Below, piece after piece: positions 1-5,082 of a stretch of 7,540 nt of DNA. Origin of the DNA: JADDRA01 sp035553895. Lineage in GTDB: Bacteria; Actinomycetota; Acidimicrobiia; Acidimicrobiales; CADCSY01. Made by a program: the position numbers and the translations under genes. Under the pieces are notes generated by a model that was not told the origin of the DNA, did no database searches, and saw nothing but the letters and a program-made list of their open reading frames with translations. Numbering within the stretch: the first letter of the stretch is position 1; every line of letters begins with the position of its first letter. The DNA lies in NCBI GenBank assembly GCA_035553895.1, contig DATMJI010000114.1, positions 1 to 7,540 on the forward strand, read 5' to 3'.

Positions 1-25
1 GCCCCGCTTCTGCCACCAGAACGGG

Positions 26-69
26 AGGAGCCGGGGAGGAGCCGGGGAGGAGCCGGGGAGGAGCCGGGG
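26..69. repeat. Four tandem copies of an 11-bp GC-rich unit
   Basis: The unit AGGAGCCGGGG occurs four times head to tail at 26-36, 37-47, 48-58 and 59-69, without mismatches. The period is not a multiple of three and the array lies just downstream of the stop of the minus-strand gene ending at 76, so it is not coding. It could be a polymorphic microsatellite or part of the 3' end of that transcript. No function can be read from it. Confidence 0.9.
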
Positions 70-77
70 GGCGGCTC
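61..77 (-). terminator. Possible weak stem-loop at the end of the DUF305/membrane-protein operon
   Basis: GAGCCG (61-66) pairs with CGGCTC (72-77) around a five-base G loop; on the minus strand it overlaps the TGA stop at 78-76. There is no U-tract, and the upstream half is drawn from the last 11-bp repeat copy, so this is only a tentative terminator. Confidence 0.22.
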
Positions 78-531
78 AGCGGTTCACGTAGGCCTGGCCG
101 ATGAGGTAGGCCATCACCGCCGCCACCAGGCTGACGTCGACGACGATGGCCAGGATCCGGGCCCGGCGGACGGGATCGGTGATGCGCACCCAGCCCAGCA
201 CGAGGAACAGGCCGAGGGGCAGCAGGCCACCGACGTAGTGGATGTAGAGCTGGACCACGCCCATGCCCTGATCCAAGAGCTTGATGCCGAGCAGCGCCTG
301 GATCATGAGCAGGACCTGGCTGGTGACGACGAGCACCTGGGCGGTGCCGTCGTAGGGCTGGCGGCGCAGGGCCCGCCACGTCAGCCAGACGGCGGTGGCC
401 AGCAGGGCAGCGACCACCAGGCTGCCGTTGAGGCGGTGGACCCAGGGATCGACGATGAAGTTGTCGATCTTGCCGCCGCCGAGGTCGCCGTCCTGCTGGG
501 CGAACAGGACGGCCGGCACCGGCGGCGTCAA
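76..531 (-). CDS. Four-helix membrane protein, loosely CtaA/COX15-like
   Basis: A 151-residue integral membrane protein with four predicted helices at about residues 35-55, 63-86, 91-115 and 125-147. A short N-terminal segment containing QQDGDLGGGK precedes them. His32 (VHRLNG) sits at the mouth of helix 1, a Q-x-LLG pattern (QALLG, 78-82) ends helix 2, and His98 (YIHYVGG) lies in helix 3. This layout recalls half of a haem A synthase, where HR and H motifs ligate haem. The similarity is by eye only, and the protein is about half the usual length. It reads on 22 bp after the DUF305 gene and is probably cotranscribed with it. The start is TTG at 531 without a clear Shine-Dalgarno; GTG at codon 5 is the alternative. 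It is real coding by length and hydrophobic pattern, but its function is unassigned. Confidence 0.72.
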   Translation of the reverse strand: MTPPVPAVLFAQQDGDLGGGKIDNFIVDPWVHRLNGSLVVAALLATAVWLTWRALRRQPYDGTAQVLVVTSQVLLMIQALLGIKLLDQGMGVVQLYIHYVGGLLPLGLFLVLGWVRITDPVRRARILAIVVDVSLVAAVMAYLIGQAYVNR

Positions 532-553
532 GAGGGAAGGATCCGGGGCACCG

Positions 554-1162
554 TCAGGCGGCCAGGAGGCCGTCGATCTCTTCGATCTCGGCCTGTTGGG
601 TGGCGATGATGTCCCGGGCCAGCTGCTTGGCGTCGGCGAACTCGCCGTCCTCCAGTACCCGCTCGGCCATCATGATGGCCCCGGCGTGGTGGTCGCGCAT
701 GCCGGTGAGGAAGAGGCGGTCGAAGTCCGGGCCACTGGCCGCCTCCAGCTCGGCGATCTGGTCGTCGCTCAACATGCCCTCCATACCTTCCATGTCTTCC
801 ATGCCTTCCATGGAGCCGCCGTCACCCATGTCCATGCCCCCCATGGCGCCCTCGACGGGCTCGTCCCACGCCTCCAGCCAACCCGTCATCTGCTCGATCT
901 CGGGAGCCTGGGCCGCCTTGATGCGTACCGCCAAGGCCTTGACCTCGTCGGACTCGGCGCGCTCCGCCGCCAGGTCGGACATCTCCACCGCCTGCTGGTG
1001 GTGGGGGATCATCTCCTGGGCGAAGGCCACGTCGGCGTCGTTGAACGATCCGTCCGCCTCCTGGCCCTGCTTCTGGGTCTGGTCGATGGCGCCGCCGCTG
1101 TCCTCCCCGCAGCCGGTGAGGAGTGCAGCGACGAGCATGATGGTGCCGGCGAGACGCTTCAA
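554..1162 (-). CDS. DUF305 family lipoprotein with Met-rich linker
   Basis: A 202-residue exported lipoprotein. A short signal peptide ends in the lipobox LTGC (Cys18), so the protein should be anchored on the outer face of the membrane. Two similar halves follow. Residues about 40-98 contain MIPHHQQAVEM (His54-His55), and residues about 144-200 contain MRDHHAGAIMMAE (His158-His159). Each half ends in an AQAPEIEQM / TQQAEIEEI helix, the duplicated pattern typical of DUF305, a family of unknown biochemical role often found near copper-handling genes. Between the halves, residues 107-130 hold eight methionines in MxM and MxxM spacing, suggesting soft-metal (Cu/Ag) binding; that is inference. 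The frame stays open upstream to 1258, but TTG at 1162 has GGAGGT five bases ahead and places the signal peptide correctly, so it is chosen. It is the first gene of a pair with the membrane protein at 76-531. Confidence 0.9.
   Translation of the reverse strand: MKRLAGTIMLVAALLTGCGEDSGGAIDQTQKQGQEADGSFNDADVAFAQEMIPHHQQAVEMSDLAAERAESDEVKALAVRIKAAQAPEIEQMTGWLEAWDEPVEGAMGGMDMGDGGSMEGMEDMEGMEGMLSDDQIAELEAASGPDFDRLFLTGMRDHHAGAIMMAERVLEDGEFADAKQLARDIIATQQAEIEEIDGLLAA
775..810 (-). repeat. Four 9-bp in-frame repeats encoding the Met-rich linker
   Basis: On the plus strand four near-identical 9-bp units of consensus GCCTTCCAT run 775-783, 784-792, 793-801 and 802-810. Read on the minus strand they encode repeated Met-Glu-Gly / Met-Glu-Asp triplets. 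Being in frame, copy-number change would lengthen or shorten the Met-rich linker without breaking the gene. Confidence 0.8.
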
Positions 1163-1167
1163 CGGAG

Positions 1168-1173
1168 ACCTCC
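1168..1173 (-). promoter_or_regulatory. Shine-Dalgarno deciding the DUF305 start
   Basis: On the minus strand GGAGGT is followed by five bases and then TTG at 1162-1160. None of the upstream in-frame starts gives a sensible signal peptide, so this site sets the start. Confidence 0.75.
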
Positions 1174-1298
1174 GGGCCAAAGGAGGGGCACCTGGCGGCC
1201 GCCTCCGCATCCACCGTGGGACGATAGTCGCGGCGCCGGCGGGCGAGCACGCGCCCATGCGCGTCGGGATTGAGACGACGGGTGGCCCGGTGGCGCCC

Positions 1299-1304
1299 TA
1301 CCGT
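1299..1304 (+). promoter_or_regulatory. Possible -10 box for a leaderless ABC exporter mRNA
   Basis: TACCGT matches the TAnnnT form common in high-GC bacteria. A transcript starting seven bases after its last T would begin at 1311-1312, at the GTG proposed as start codon. No -35 with normal spacing is seen; TTGAGA at 1270 is 23 bp away, which is too far. Confidence 0.3.
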
Positions 1305-1311
1305 GCTCGGG

Positions 1312-3174
1312 GTGACCCGAGACCGATCGAGCTCCGGTGCGGAGGCCACGCCGGATCATCCTCTCCGCCGGCTCTGGCGCTACGCCCGGGGCTACCGGTC
1401 CCGCCTGGTGCGGGCGGCCATGTGGACGACCATCAACAAGGTGGCCGATGTGGTCCCCGAGTTGCTCATCGGGGCGGCGGTCGACGTCATCGTCCGGGGG
1501 GAAGCCTCGCTCGCCTCCCGGGTCCTCGGGGTCGACGACCGCTTCCGCCAGCTGGTGGTCCTCGCCCTGCTCAACGTCGCCGTGTGGGTGGTGGAGTCGG
1601 GCACGCAGTACCTCTCCGAGCTGGGATGGCGGAACCTGGCCCAATCGATCGAGCACGACGCCCGCCTCGACGCCTACGCCCACGTCCAGGATTTGGAGGT
1701 GGCGTGGTTCGAGGACAACACCAGCGGCGGCCTCCTGGCCGTGCTCAACGACGACGTCAACCAGCTGGAGCGCTTCCTGGACGAGGGGGCGGCGACCATG
1801 ATCACAACCTTCTGGAACGTGGTGCTGGTGGGAGCCGTGTTCGCCGTCACCTCCTGGCAGCTGGCGCTGCTGGCCTTCGTGCCCATCCCGGTGATCGTCG
1901 CCGGGTCGATGCGGTTCCAGCGGCGGCTGGAGCCGCTCTACGCCGCCGTGCGCAGCCGGGTCTCGGACCTGTCGTCGACCCTGGTGAACAACCTCGGCGG
2001 GATCACCACCATCAAGGCGTTCGTGGCCGAAGATCGTGAGGTCGAGCGGGTCCGCCGCGCCTCCGACGCCTACCGGTTGGCCAACGCCGACGCCATCCGC
2101 TCGTCCTCGGCGTTCGTCCCCCTGATCCGGATGGCCATCCTGGCCGGCTTCACCGCCACCCTCCTGCTGGGAGGCCATCTGGTGCTGGACGGGACGCTGG
2201 AGGTGGGGATCTACTCCGTGCTGGTGTTCATGACCCAGCGCCTGCTGTGGCCGCTGACCCGCCTGGGCGAGACGCTCGATCTCTACCAGCGGGGGATGGC
2301 CTCGGCCCGGCGCATCCTCGACCTCCTGTCGGTCCGCCCCCAGATGGTGCCGGGCACCGCTGCCCTGCCGCGACCGGTCCGGGGCGAGATCGAGCTGGCG
2401 TCGGTCCACTTCGGCTACGGCGACGGCCCCGACGTGCTCTCCGGCGTCGACCTGCGGGTGCCCGCCGGCGCCGTGCATGCCGTCGTGGGAGCGACCGGGG
2501 CGGGCAAGTCGACCCTCGTCCGCCTGGTGCTGCGCTTCCACGACCCGCGCTCGGGCCGGGTCCTCATCGACGGTCACGACGTGCAATCGCTCTCCTATGC
2601 CTCCCTCCGCCGGGCCATCGGCTACGTCAGCCAGGACGTGTTCCTGTTCTCCGGGTCGGTCCGGGAGAACATCGCCTTCGGCCGCCCCGAGGCCACCGCC
2701 GACCAGGTCGAGGCCGCCGCCCGCCAGGCCGAGGCCCACGACTTCATCGTCGGCCTCGCCGACGGTTACGACACGCTGGTGGGCGAGCGCGGCCTGCGGC
2801 TCTCGGGCGGGCAGCGCCAGCGGATCTCTCTGGCCCGGGCCATCGCTGTCGATCCGGCCATTCTCGTGCTCGACGAGGCGACGTCGGCGGTGGACAACGA
2901 GACGGAGGCGGCGATCCAGCGCTCGCTGCGCCGGGTCGCCGAGGGGCGGACGGTGCTGGTGATCGCCCACCGCCTGTCGACAGTGCGCCACGCCCAACGG
3001 ATCTGGGTCCTCGAGGGTGGCGGCGTGGCCGAGGCCGGCACCCATGACGAGCTGATCAGGCGTGGTGGGCTCTACGCCGCCCTCTGGCGGGTGCAGACCG
3101 GCGACGTCGCGCCCGAGGCCCCCCCACCGGGCGCTCCCGGGCCCGGCGAGCCGGTGGCGCAGCTGGGGAGCTGA
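1312..3174 (+). CDS. ABC exporter, fused membrane and ATPase domains (half-transporter)
   Basis: About 620 residues, the normal size for an MsbA/LmrA/ABCB-type half-transporter working as a homodimer or heterodimer in the cytoplasmic membrane. Six helices are predicted at roughly 32-57, 81-101, 165-182, 183-201, 268-291 and 297-315. The ATPase domain (about 350-590) has Walker A GATGAGKST (393-401), Q-loop YVSQD (Gln441), signature LSGGQ (497-501), Walker B ILVLDE (Asp521, catalytic Glu522) and H-loop AHR (His553). All catalytic residues are present, so one subunit can hydrolyse ATP alone. A Pro/Gly-rich tail of about 25 residues ends the protein. The substrate cannot be inferred: such pumps move lipids, peptides or drugs. 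It is monocistronic, with the next gene converging. The start is uncertain: TTG at 1270 lengthens it by 14 arginine-rich residues and lacks a Shine-Dalgarno, while GTG at 1312 would be leaderless. Confidence 0.93.
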   Translation: MTRDRSSSGAEATPDHPLRRLWRYARGYRSRLVRAAMWTTINKVADVVPELLIGAAVDVIVRGEASLASRVLGVDDRFRQLVVLALLNVAVWVVESGTQYLSELGWRNLAQSIEHDARLDAYAHVQDLEVAWFEDNTSGGLLAVLNDDVNQLERFLDEGAATMITTFWNVVLVGAVFAVTSWQLALLAFVPIPVIVAGSMRFQRRLEPLYAAVRSRVSDLSSTLVNNLGGITTIKAFVAEDREVERVRRASDAYRLANADAIRSSSAFVPLIRMAILAGFTATLLLGGHLVLDGTLEVGIYSVLVFMTQRLLWPLTRLGETLDLYQRGMASARRILDLLSVRPQMVPGTAALPRPVRGEIELASVHFGYGDGPDVLSGVDLRVPAGAVHAVVGATGAGKSTLVRLVLRFHDPRSGRVLIDGHDVQSLSYASLRRAIGYVSQDVFLFSGSVRENIAFGRPEATADQVEAAARQAEAHDFIVGLADGYDTLVGERGLRLSGGQRQRISLARAIAVDPAILVLDEATSAVDNETEAAIQRSLRRVAEGRTVLVIAHRLSTVRHAQRIWVLEGGGVAEAGTHDELIRRGGLYAALWRVQTGDVAPEAPPPGAPGPGEPVAQLGS

Positions 3175-3199
3175 GCGGACCCAAGGACCGGGACGGGAG

Positions 3200-3229
3200 C
3201 GCCCGGCCGGAGCGCACTCAGGCCGGGCG
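3200..3229. terminator. Perfect 9-bp hairpin between convergent genes
   Basis: CGCCCGGCC (3200-3208) and GGCCGGGCG (3221-3229) are exact reverse complements around a 12-base loop. The hairpin follows the exporter stop by 25 bp. On the other strand it spans the phosphoribosyltransferase stop (TGA at 3220-3218), which lies in the loop. It could end transcription from both sides. No U-tract is seen, as is common in GC-rich genomes, so efficiency is unknown. Confidence 0.5.
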
Positions 3230-3916
3230 GTGGCGAGCAGGCTCGCTGCCACCGCTGGATACGGGGCCGGCAGCGGCGGCGGCGGCGAGCAGGCGCAGGA
3301 CCTCGTCGTCGCTGGTCTGGCGGAAGTTCTCGTACCAGGCGCCGACCGCCGTGAAGTCGTCGGGCACCAGCAGGCACACGATGTCGTCGGCCACCGCCTC
3401 CATCCGTTCGAGGCTCGGCCGGGCGGCAACCGGCACGGCGAGGACGAGGCGCCCCGGCGCTCTGGCCCGCAACGACCTCAGGGCGGCCTCGGCGGTGACC
3501 CCTGTGGCCAGGCCGTCGTCGATGAGCACGACAGGGCGACCGGCCACCTCGGGGAGTGGCCGCTCTCCCCGGTAGCGCCGGACCCGGCGCTCCACCTCGT
3601 CGCCGGCGAGGCGGGCCAGCTCGTCGACGTCGCCCGGTGCGAGACCGAGCCCGGTGACGGCGCCGGGATCGACGACGCACGCCCCACCCTCGGCGACGGC
3701 CCCGATCCCGCGCTCGGGCTGCTCGGGGACGGCCATCTTGCGGGCGACCATCACGTCGAGGGCGGCACCGAGCTCGACCGCCACCTCGAAGGCGACGGGA
3801 ACACCGCCCCGGGGGAGGGCCAGGATCACCGGATCGGCCAGCGCCAGCGAGCGAACCGGCGCCGCCAGCCGGCTGCCGGCCGCCGCCCGGTCACGGAAGG
3901 TGCCCGGCTGGCGCAC
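3218..3916 (-). CDS. Phosphoribosyltransferase-fold protein
   Basis: A 232-residue soluble protein of the type I phosphoribosyltransferase superfamily. The N-terminus FRDRAAAGSRLA leads into LALPRGGVPVAFEVA (about 32-46), then ARKMAVPEQPE and GAVAEGG. The PRPP-binding loop is VVLIDDGLATGVT (129-141), with the paired acids Asp133-Asp134. A C-terminal hood region near YENFRQTSDDEV is typical of the subgroup often annotated simply as 'phosphoribosyltransferase'. The base or other substrate is not known for this subgroup, and it need not be a nucleobase salvage enzyme. The frame opens at 4009, but GTG at 3916 lies two bases after the preceding gene's TGA (TGAGCGTG) and gives the family's usual N-terminus. 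This argues for coupled translation as the last gene of a three-gene operon. Confidence 0.88.
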   Translation of the reverse strand: MRQPGTFRDRAAAGSRLAAPVRSLALADPVILALPRGGVPVAFEVAVELGAALDVMVARKMAVPEQPERGIGAVAEGGACVVDPGAVTGLGLAPGDVDELARLAGDEVERRVRRYRGERPLPEVAGRPVVLIDDGLATGVTAEAALRSLRARAPGRLVLAVPVAARPSLERMEAVADDIVCLLVPDDFTAVGAWYENFRQTSDDEVLRLLAAAAAAGPVSSGGSEPARHRPA

Positions 3917-3918
3917 GC

Positions 3919-4407
3919 TCAGGCCCCGGTGCTGGATCCGGCGCCCGTCGCCTGCCAGGGGCTCGGGCCGCCCCCGTCGAGCTGGGAGAGGAACTGTCGC
4001 AGGAACCACCGCCGGAAGGCGAGGATCTCGGGCGGCGCCGCCAGGGTGAGGAGGTGGTCGCCCTGGCGGCAGAACTCGTCCGCCTCGTCGAGGAGCCGGC
4101 CCAGCTCCTCCACTGCGTCCCGTGCCTCGATGGGCACGTGGTAGGTGAGGTCGACCACCTCGCTCCCGGCTTCCGCAGCGGCGGCGATGTCGGCCTCGGG
4201 GCCGGCGCTGACGGCCCCGAAGCGGGCCTCGAGACCGGCCATCACTTCGGTCAGGCGGTCAGGGACACCCCGTTGCCCGCCCGCCTGCCCCCCCCTCAGG
4301 AGGGCGAACTCCCGGCGGAGCTCGTCGTGGTGCTCGGCCGAGCGATGGTACAGGGCGATCGGCAGCTGGAGGATCTGCACCTCCACCGACACCGGGATCG
4401 CCGTCAT
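3919..4407 (-). CDS. Uncharacterised helical protein coupled to an RsbW-like gene
   Basis: A 162-residue soluble protein, mostly alpha-helical by composition, with no signal peptide, membrane helix or recognisable catalytic motif. The N-terminus VEVQILQLPIALYHRSAEHH is followed by a helix rich in charged residues (DELRREFALLRG). The C-terminal part LLTLAAPPEILAFRRWFL looks like the conserved core, and a Gly/Ser/Pro tail ends it. From memory, proteins of this pattern recur beside RsbW/STAS-type regulators in actinobacteria, but I know of no assigned function. The ATG at 4407 overlaps the upstream TGA as ATGA, so it is translationally coupled to the ATP-binding protein; a partner or adaptor role is plausible. 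The gene downstream starts two bases after its stop. Confidence 0.82.
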   Translation of the reverse strand: MTAIPVSVEVQILQLPIALYHRSAEHHDELRREFALLRGGQAGGQRGVPDRLTEVMAGLEARFGAVSAGPEADIAAAAEAGSEVVDLTYHVPIEARDAVEELGRLLDEADEFCRQGDHLLTLAAPPEILAFRRWFLRQFLSQLDGGGPSPWQATGAGSSTGA

Positions 4408-4955
4408 GGGGCGCCGACGAGGGCACGGGTGCGCCGGGCCTCCGCAGGGCGCGGCCCGGCGCCGGTCGCTTCGCCGGTCCGGCCGGGATGCCCGGCCGGT
4501 GGCCTCGCCGCCGTCTCACCCACGCCCTCCGGATCGAGCTCGTCGGCGAGGGAGGTGGCGAGGGCGGAGGCGTCGTCCTCGTTCAGCTCGCACCACACCA
4601 TCTTTCCCGAGCTCGTGGCCTGGGCCCCCCAGCGGTGCGCCAGCTCTTCGATGAGGGCCAACCCGCGACCGGTGGTGGAGGTGGCCGAGTACCACTTGCG
4701 CACCGGCAGCCGGGCATCGCCGTCGTGTACCTCCAGGCGGATCCGGCCTCCCGCCCGGCGCACGACCACCTCGACCTCGGTGCCGGCATGGAGAACGACG
4801 TTGGCTACCAGTTCGCTCACCAGGAGGGTGGCGAGGTGCTCCAGCGCGTCACATCCCCAGTGCAGGAGCGTGCTGGCCACGAATCGGCGGGCCTCGCCAG
4901 CGGCGCGAGCGTCGCTTCCCAAGTGGGCGACAGCGATCTGGTCGGGTGCTGGCAC
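4404..4955 (-). CDS. RsbW-like ATP-binding regulator (HATPase_c, anti-sigma type)
   Basis: About 183 residues. A GHKL/HATPase_c domain of the anti-sigma-factor/serine-kinase class spans about 10-125. The N-box is LLVSELVANVVLHAG (Glu48, Asn52), the G1-like box is EVHDGDARLP (Asp78) and the G2 box is TTGRGLALIEEL (Gly96, Gly98). It ends in an ordered strand KMVWCEL, followed by a disordered Ala/Pro/Arg-rich tail of some 55 residues. Relatives bind a sigma factor or phosphorylate a STAS antagonist; neither partner is in this window. The frame opens at GTG 5018. However, a TTGACA/GAGACT promoter lies inside that extension and points to GTG 4955 as a leaderless start, giving the usual family N-terminus. 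It is the first gene of the operon with the helical protein and the phosphoribosyltransferase. Confidence 0.88.
   Translation of the reverse strand: MPAPDQIAVAHLGSDARAAGEARRFVASTLLHWGCDALEHLATLLVSELVANVVLHAGTEVEVVVRRAGGRIRLEVHDGDARLPVRKWYSATSTTGRGLALIEELAHRWGAQATSSGKMVWCELNEDDASALATSLADELDPEGVGETAARPPAGHPGRTGEATGAGPRPAEARRTRALVGAP
4479..4499 (-). repeat. Intragenic perfect 9-bp hairpin with 3-base loop
   Basis: CCGGCCGGG (4479-4487) and CCCGGCCGG (4491-4499) are exact reverse complements around ATG. The structure lies in the 3' part of the RsbW-like gene, where it encodes the disordered tail, about 75 bp before the next start. It may slow ribosomes or RNase, or be a chance product of GC-rich sequence. 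Confidence 0.45.
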
Positions 4956-4962
4956 CCGTCGA

Positions 4963-4991
4963 AGTCTCGGTTGGCGGGGCCAGGCTGTCAA
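4963..4991 (-). promoter_or_regulatory. Housekeeping-type promoter of the RsbW-like operon (leaderless)
   Basis: On the minus strand a perfect -35 TTGACA (4991-4986) is followed by exactly 17 bp and a -10 GAGACT (4968-4963), which has the A and final T of TAnnnT. The predicted transcript start, seven bases on, is 4956-4955, at GTG 4955. That would give a leaderless mRNA and fixes the start codon of the first gene. Confidence 0.6.
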
Positions 4992-5018
4992 GCACCCGGC
5001 GACCCGCCGGTGTGGCAC

Positions 5019-5047
5019 TTGTGGCCGAAAACAAGAGTCGTTATCAT
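5019..5047 (+). promoter_or_regulatory. Promoter of the metal-uptake operon
   Basis: TTGTGG (5019-5024) and TATCAT (5042-5047) are separated by 17 bp. The -10 matches TATAAT at five of six positions and sits in an AT-richer patch (11 G+C in the 30 bases 5026-5055). Transcription would start near 5054, leaving a leader of about 29 bases before GTG 5083. Confidence 0.55.
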
Positions 5048-5048
5048 T
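5027..5048 (+). promoter_or_regulatory. Candidate Zur-type metal-responsive operator
   Basis: GTTATCATT (5040-5048) resembles one half of Fur/Zur-family boxes, and GAAAAC (5027-5032) is its imperfect inverted partner for GTTATC (one mismatch, 7-bp spacer). The element covers the -10 box, as expected for repression by a zinc-loaded Zur. Only one half-site is good and no regulator gene is seen here, so the assignment rests on position and the zinc-type operon. Confidence 0.35.
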
Positions 5049-5070
5049 CTATTGGACCGTTCCCGACCGA

Positions 5071-5076
5071 GGGAGG
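5071..5076 (+). promoter_or_regulatory. Shine-Dalgarno of the metal-binding lipoprotein
   Basis: GGGAGG lies six bases ahead of GTG 5083. It selects this start from a reading frame that stays open for about 1 kb upstream, antisense to the RsbW-like operon. Confidence 0.8.
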
Positions 5077-5082
5077 GCTGCC

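Larger units (their letters stand above)
1163..1311. promoter_or_regulatory. Divergent control region between the DUF305 gene and the ABC exporter
   Basis: This 149-bp gap separates two divergent genes and should carry both promoters. For the minus strand, TATCGT (1226-1221) is a possible -10 box, but no good -35 is present. For the plus strand, TACCGT at 1299-1304 is a possible -10 box. A short dyad ACGCG-6-CGCGT (1249-1264) lies between them and could be an operator. All of these are weak individually. Confidence 0.3.

Noticed and set aside
600..2039. A 479-codon plus-strand frame across the DUF305 gene and exporter start
   Set aside because: Its Ser/Pro/Arg-rich product lies antisense to DUF305 and out of frame with the exporter, both of which have clear families.
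1159..3429. A 756-codon open frame on the minus strand opposite the ABC exporter
   Set aside because: It mirrors the intact exporter, has low-complexity His/Gly/Asp/Gln-rich composition and no domain; it is a GC-rich antisense shadow.
3917..4009. N-terminal extension of the phosphoribosyltransferase from 4009
   Set aside because: It would overlap the upstream gene by about 90 bp with non-family residues; GTG 3916 fits coupling and the usual N-terminus.
4956..5018. N-terminal extension of the RsbW-like protein from GTG 5018
   Set aside because: It contains the TTGACA/GAGACT promoter and is not typical of the family.
4054..5082. Upstream extension of the substrate-binding protein frame
   Set aside because: It is antisense to the RsbW-like operon and crosses the promoter; the Shine-Dalgarno and signal peptide place the start at 5083.
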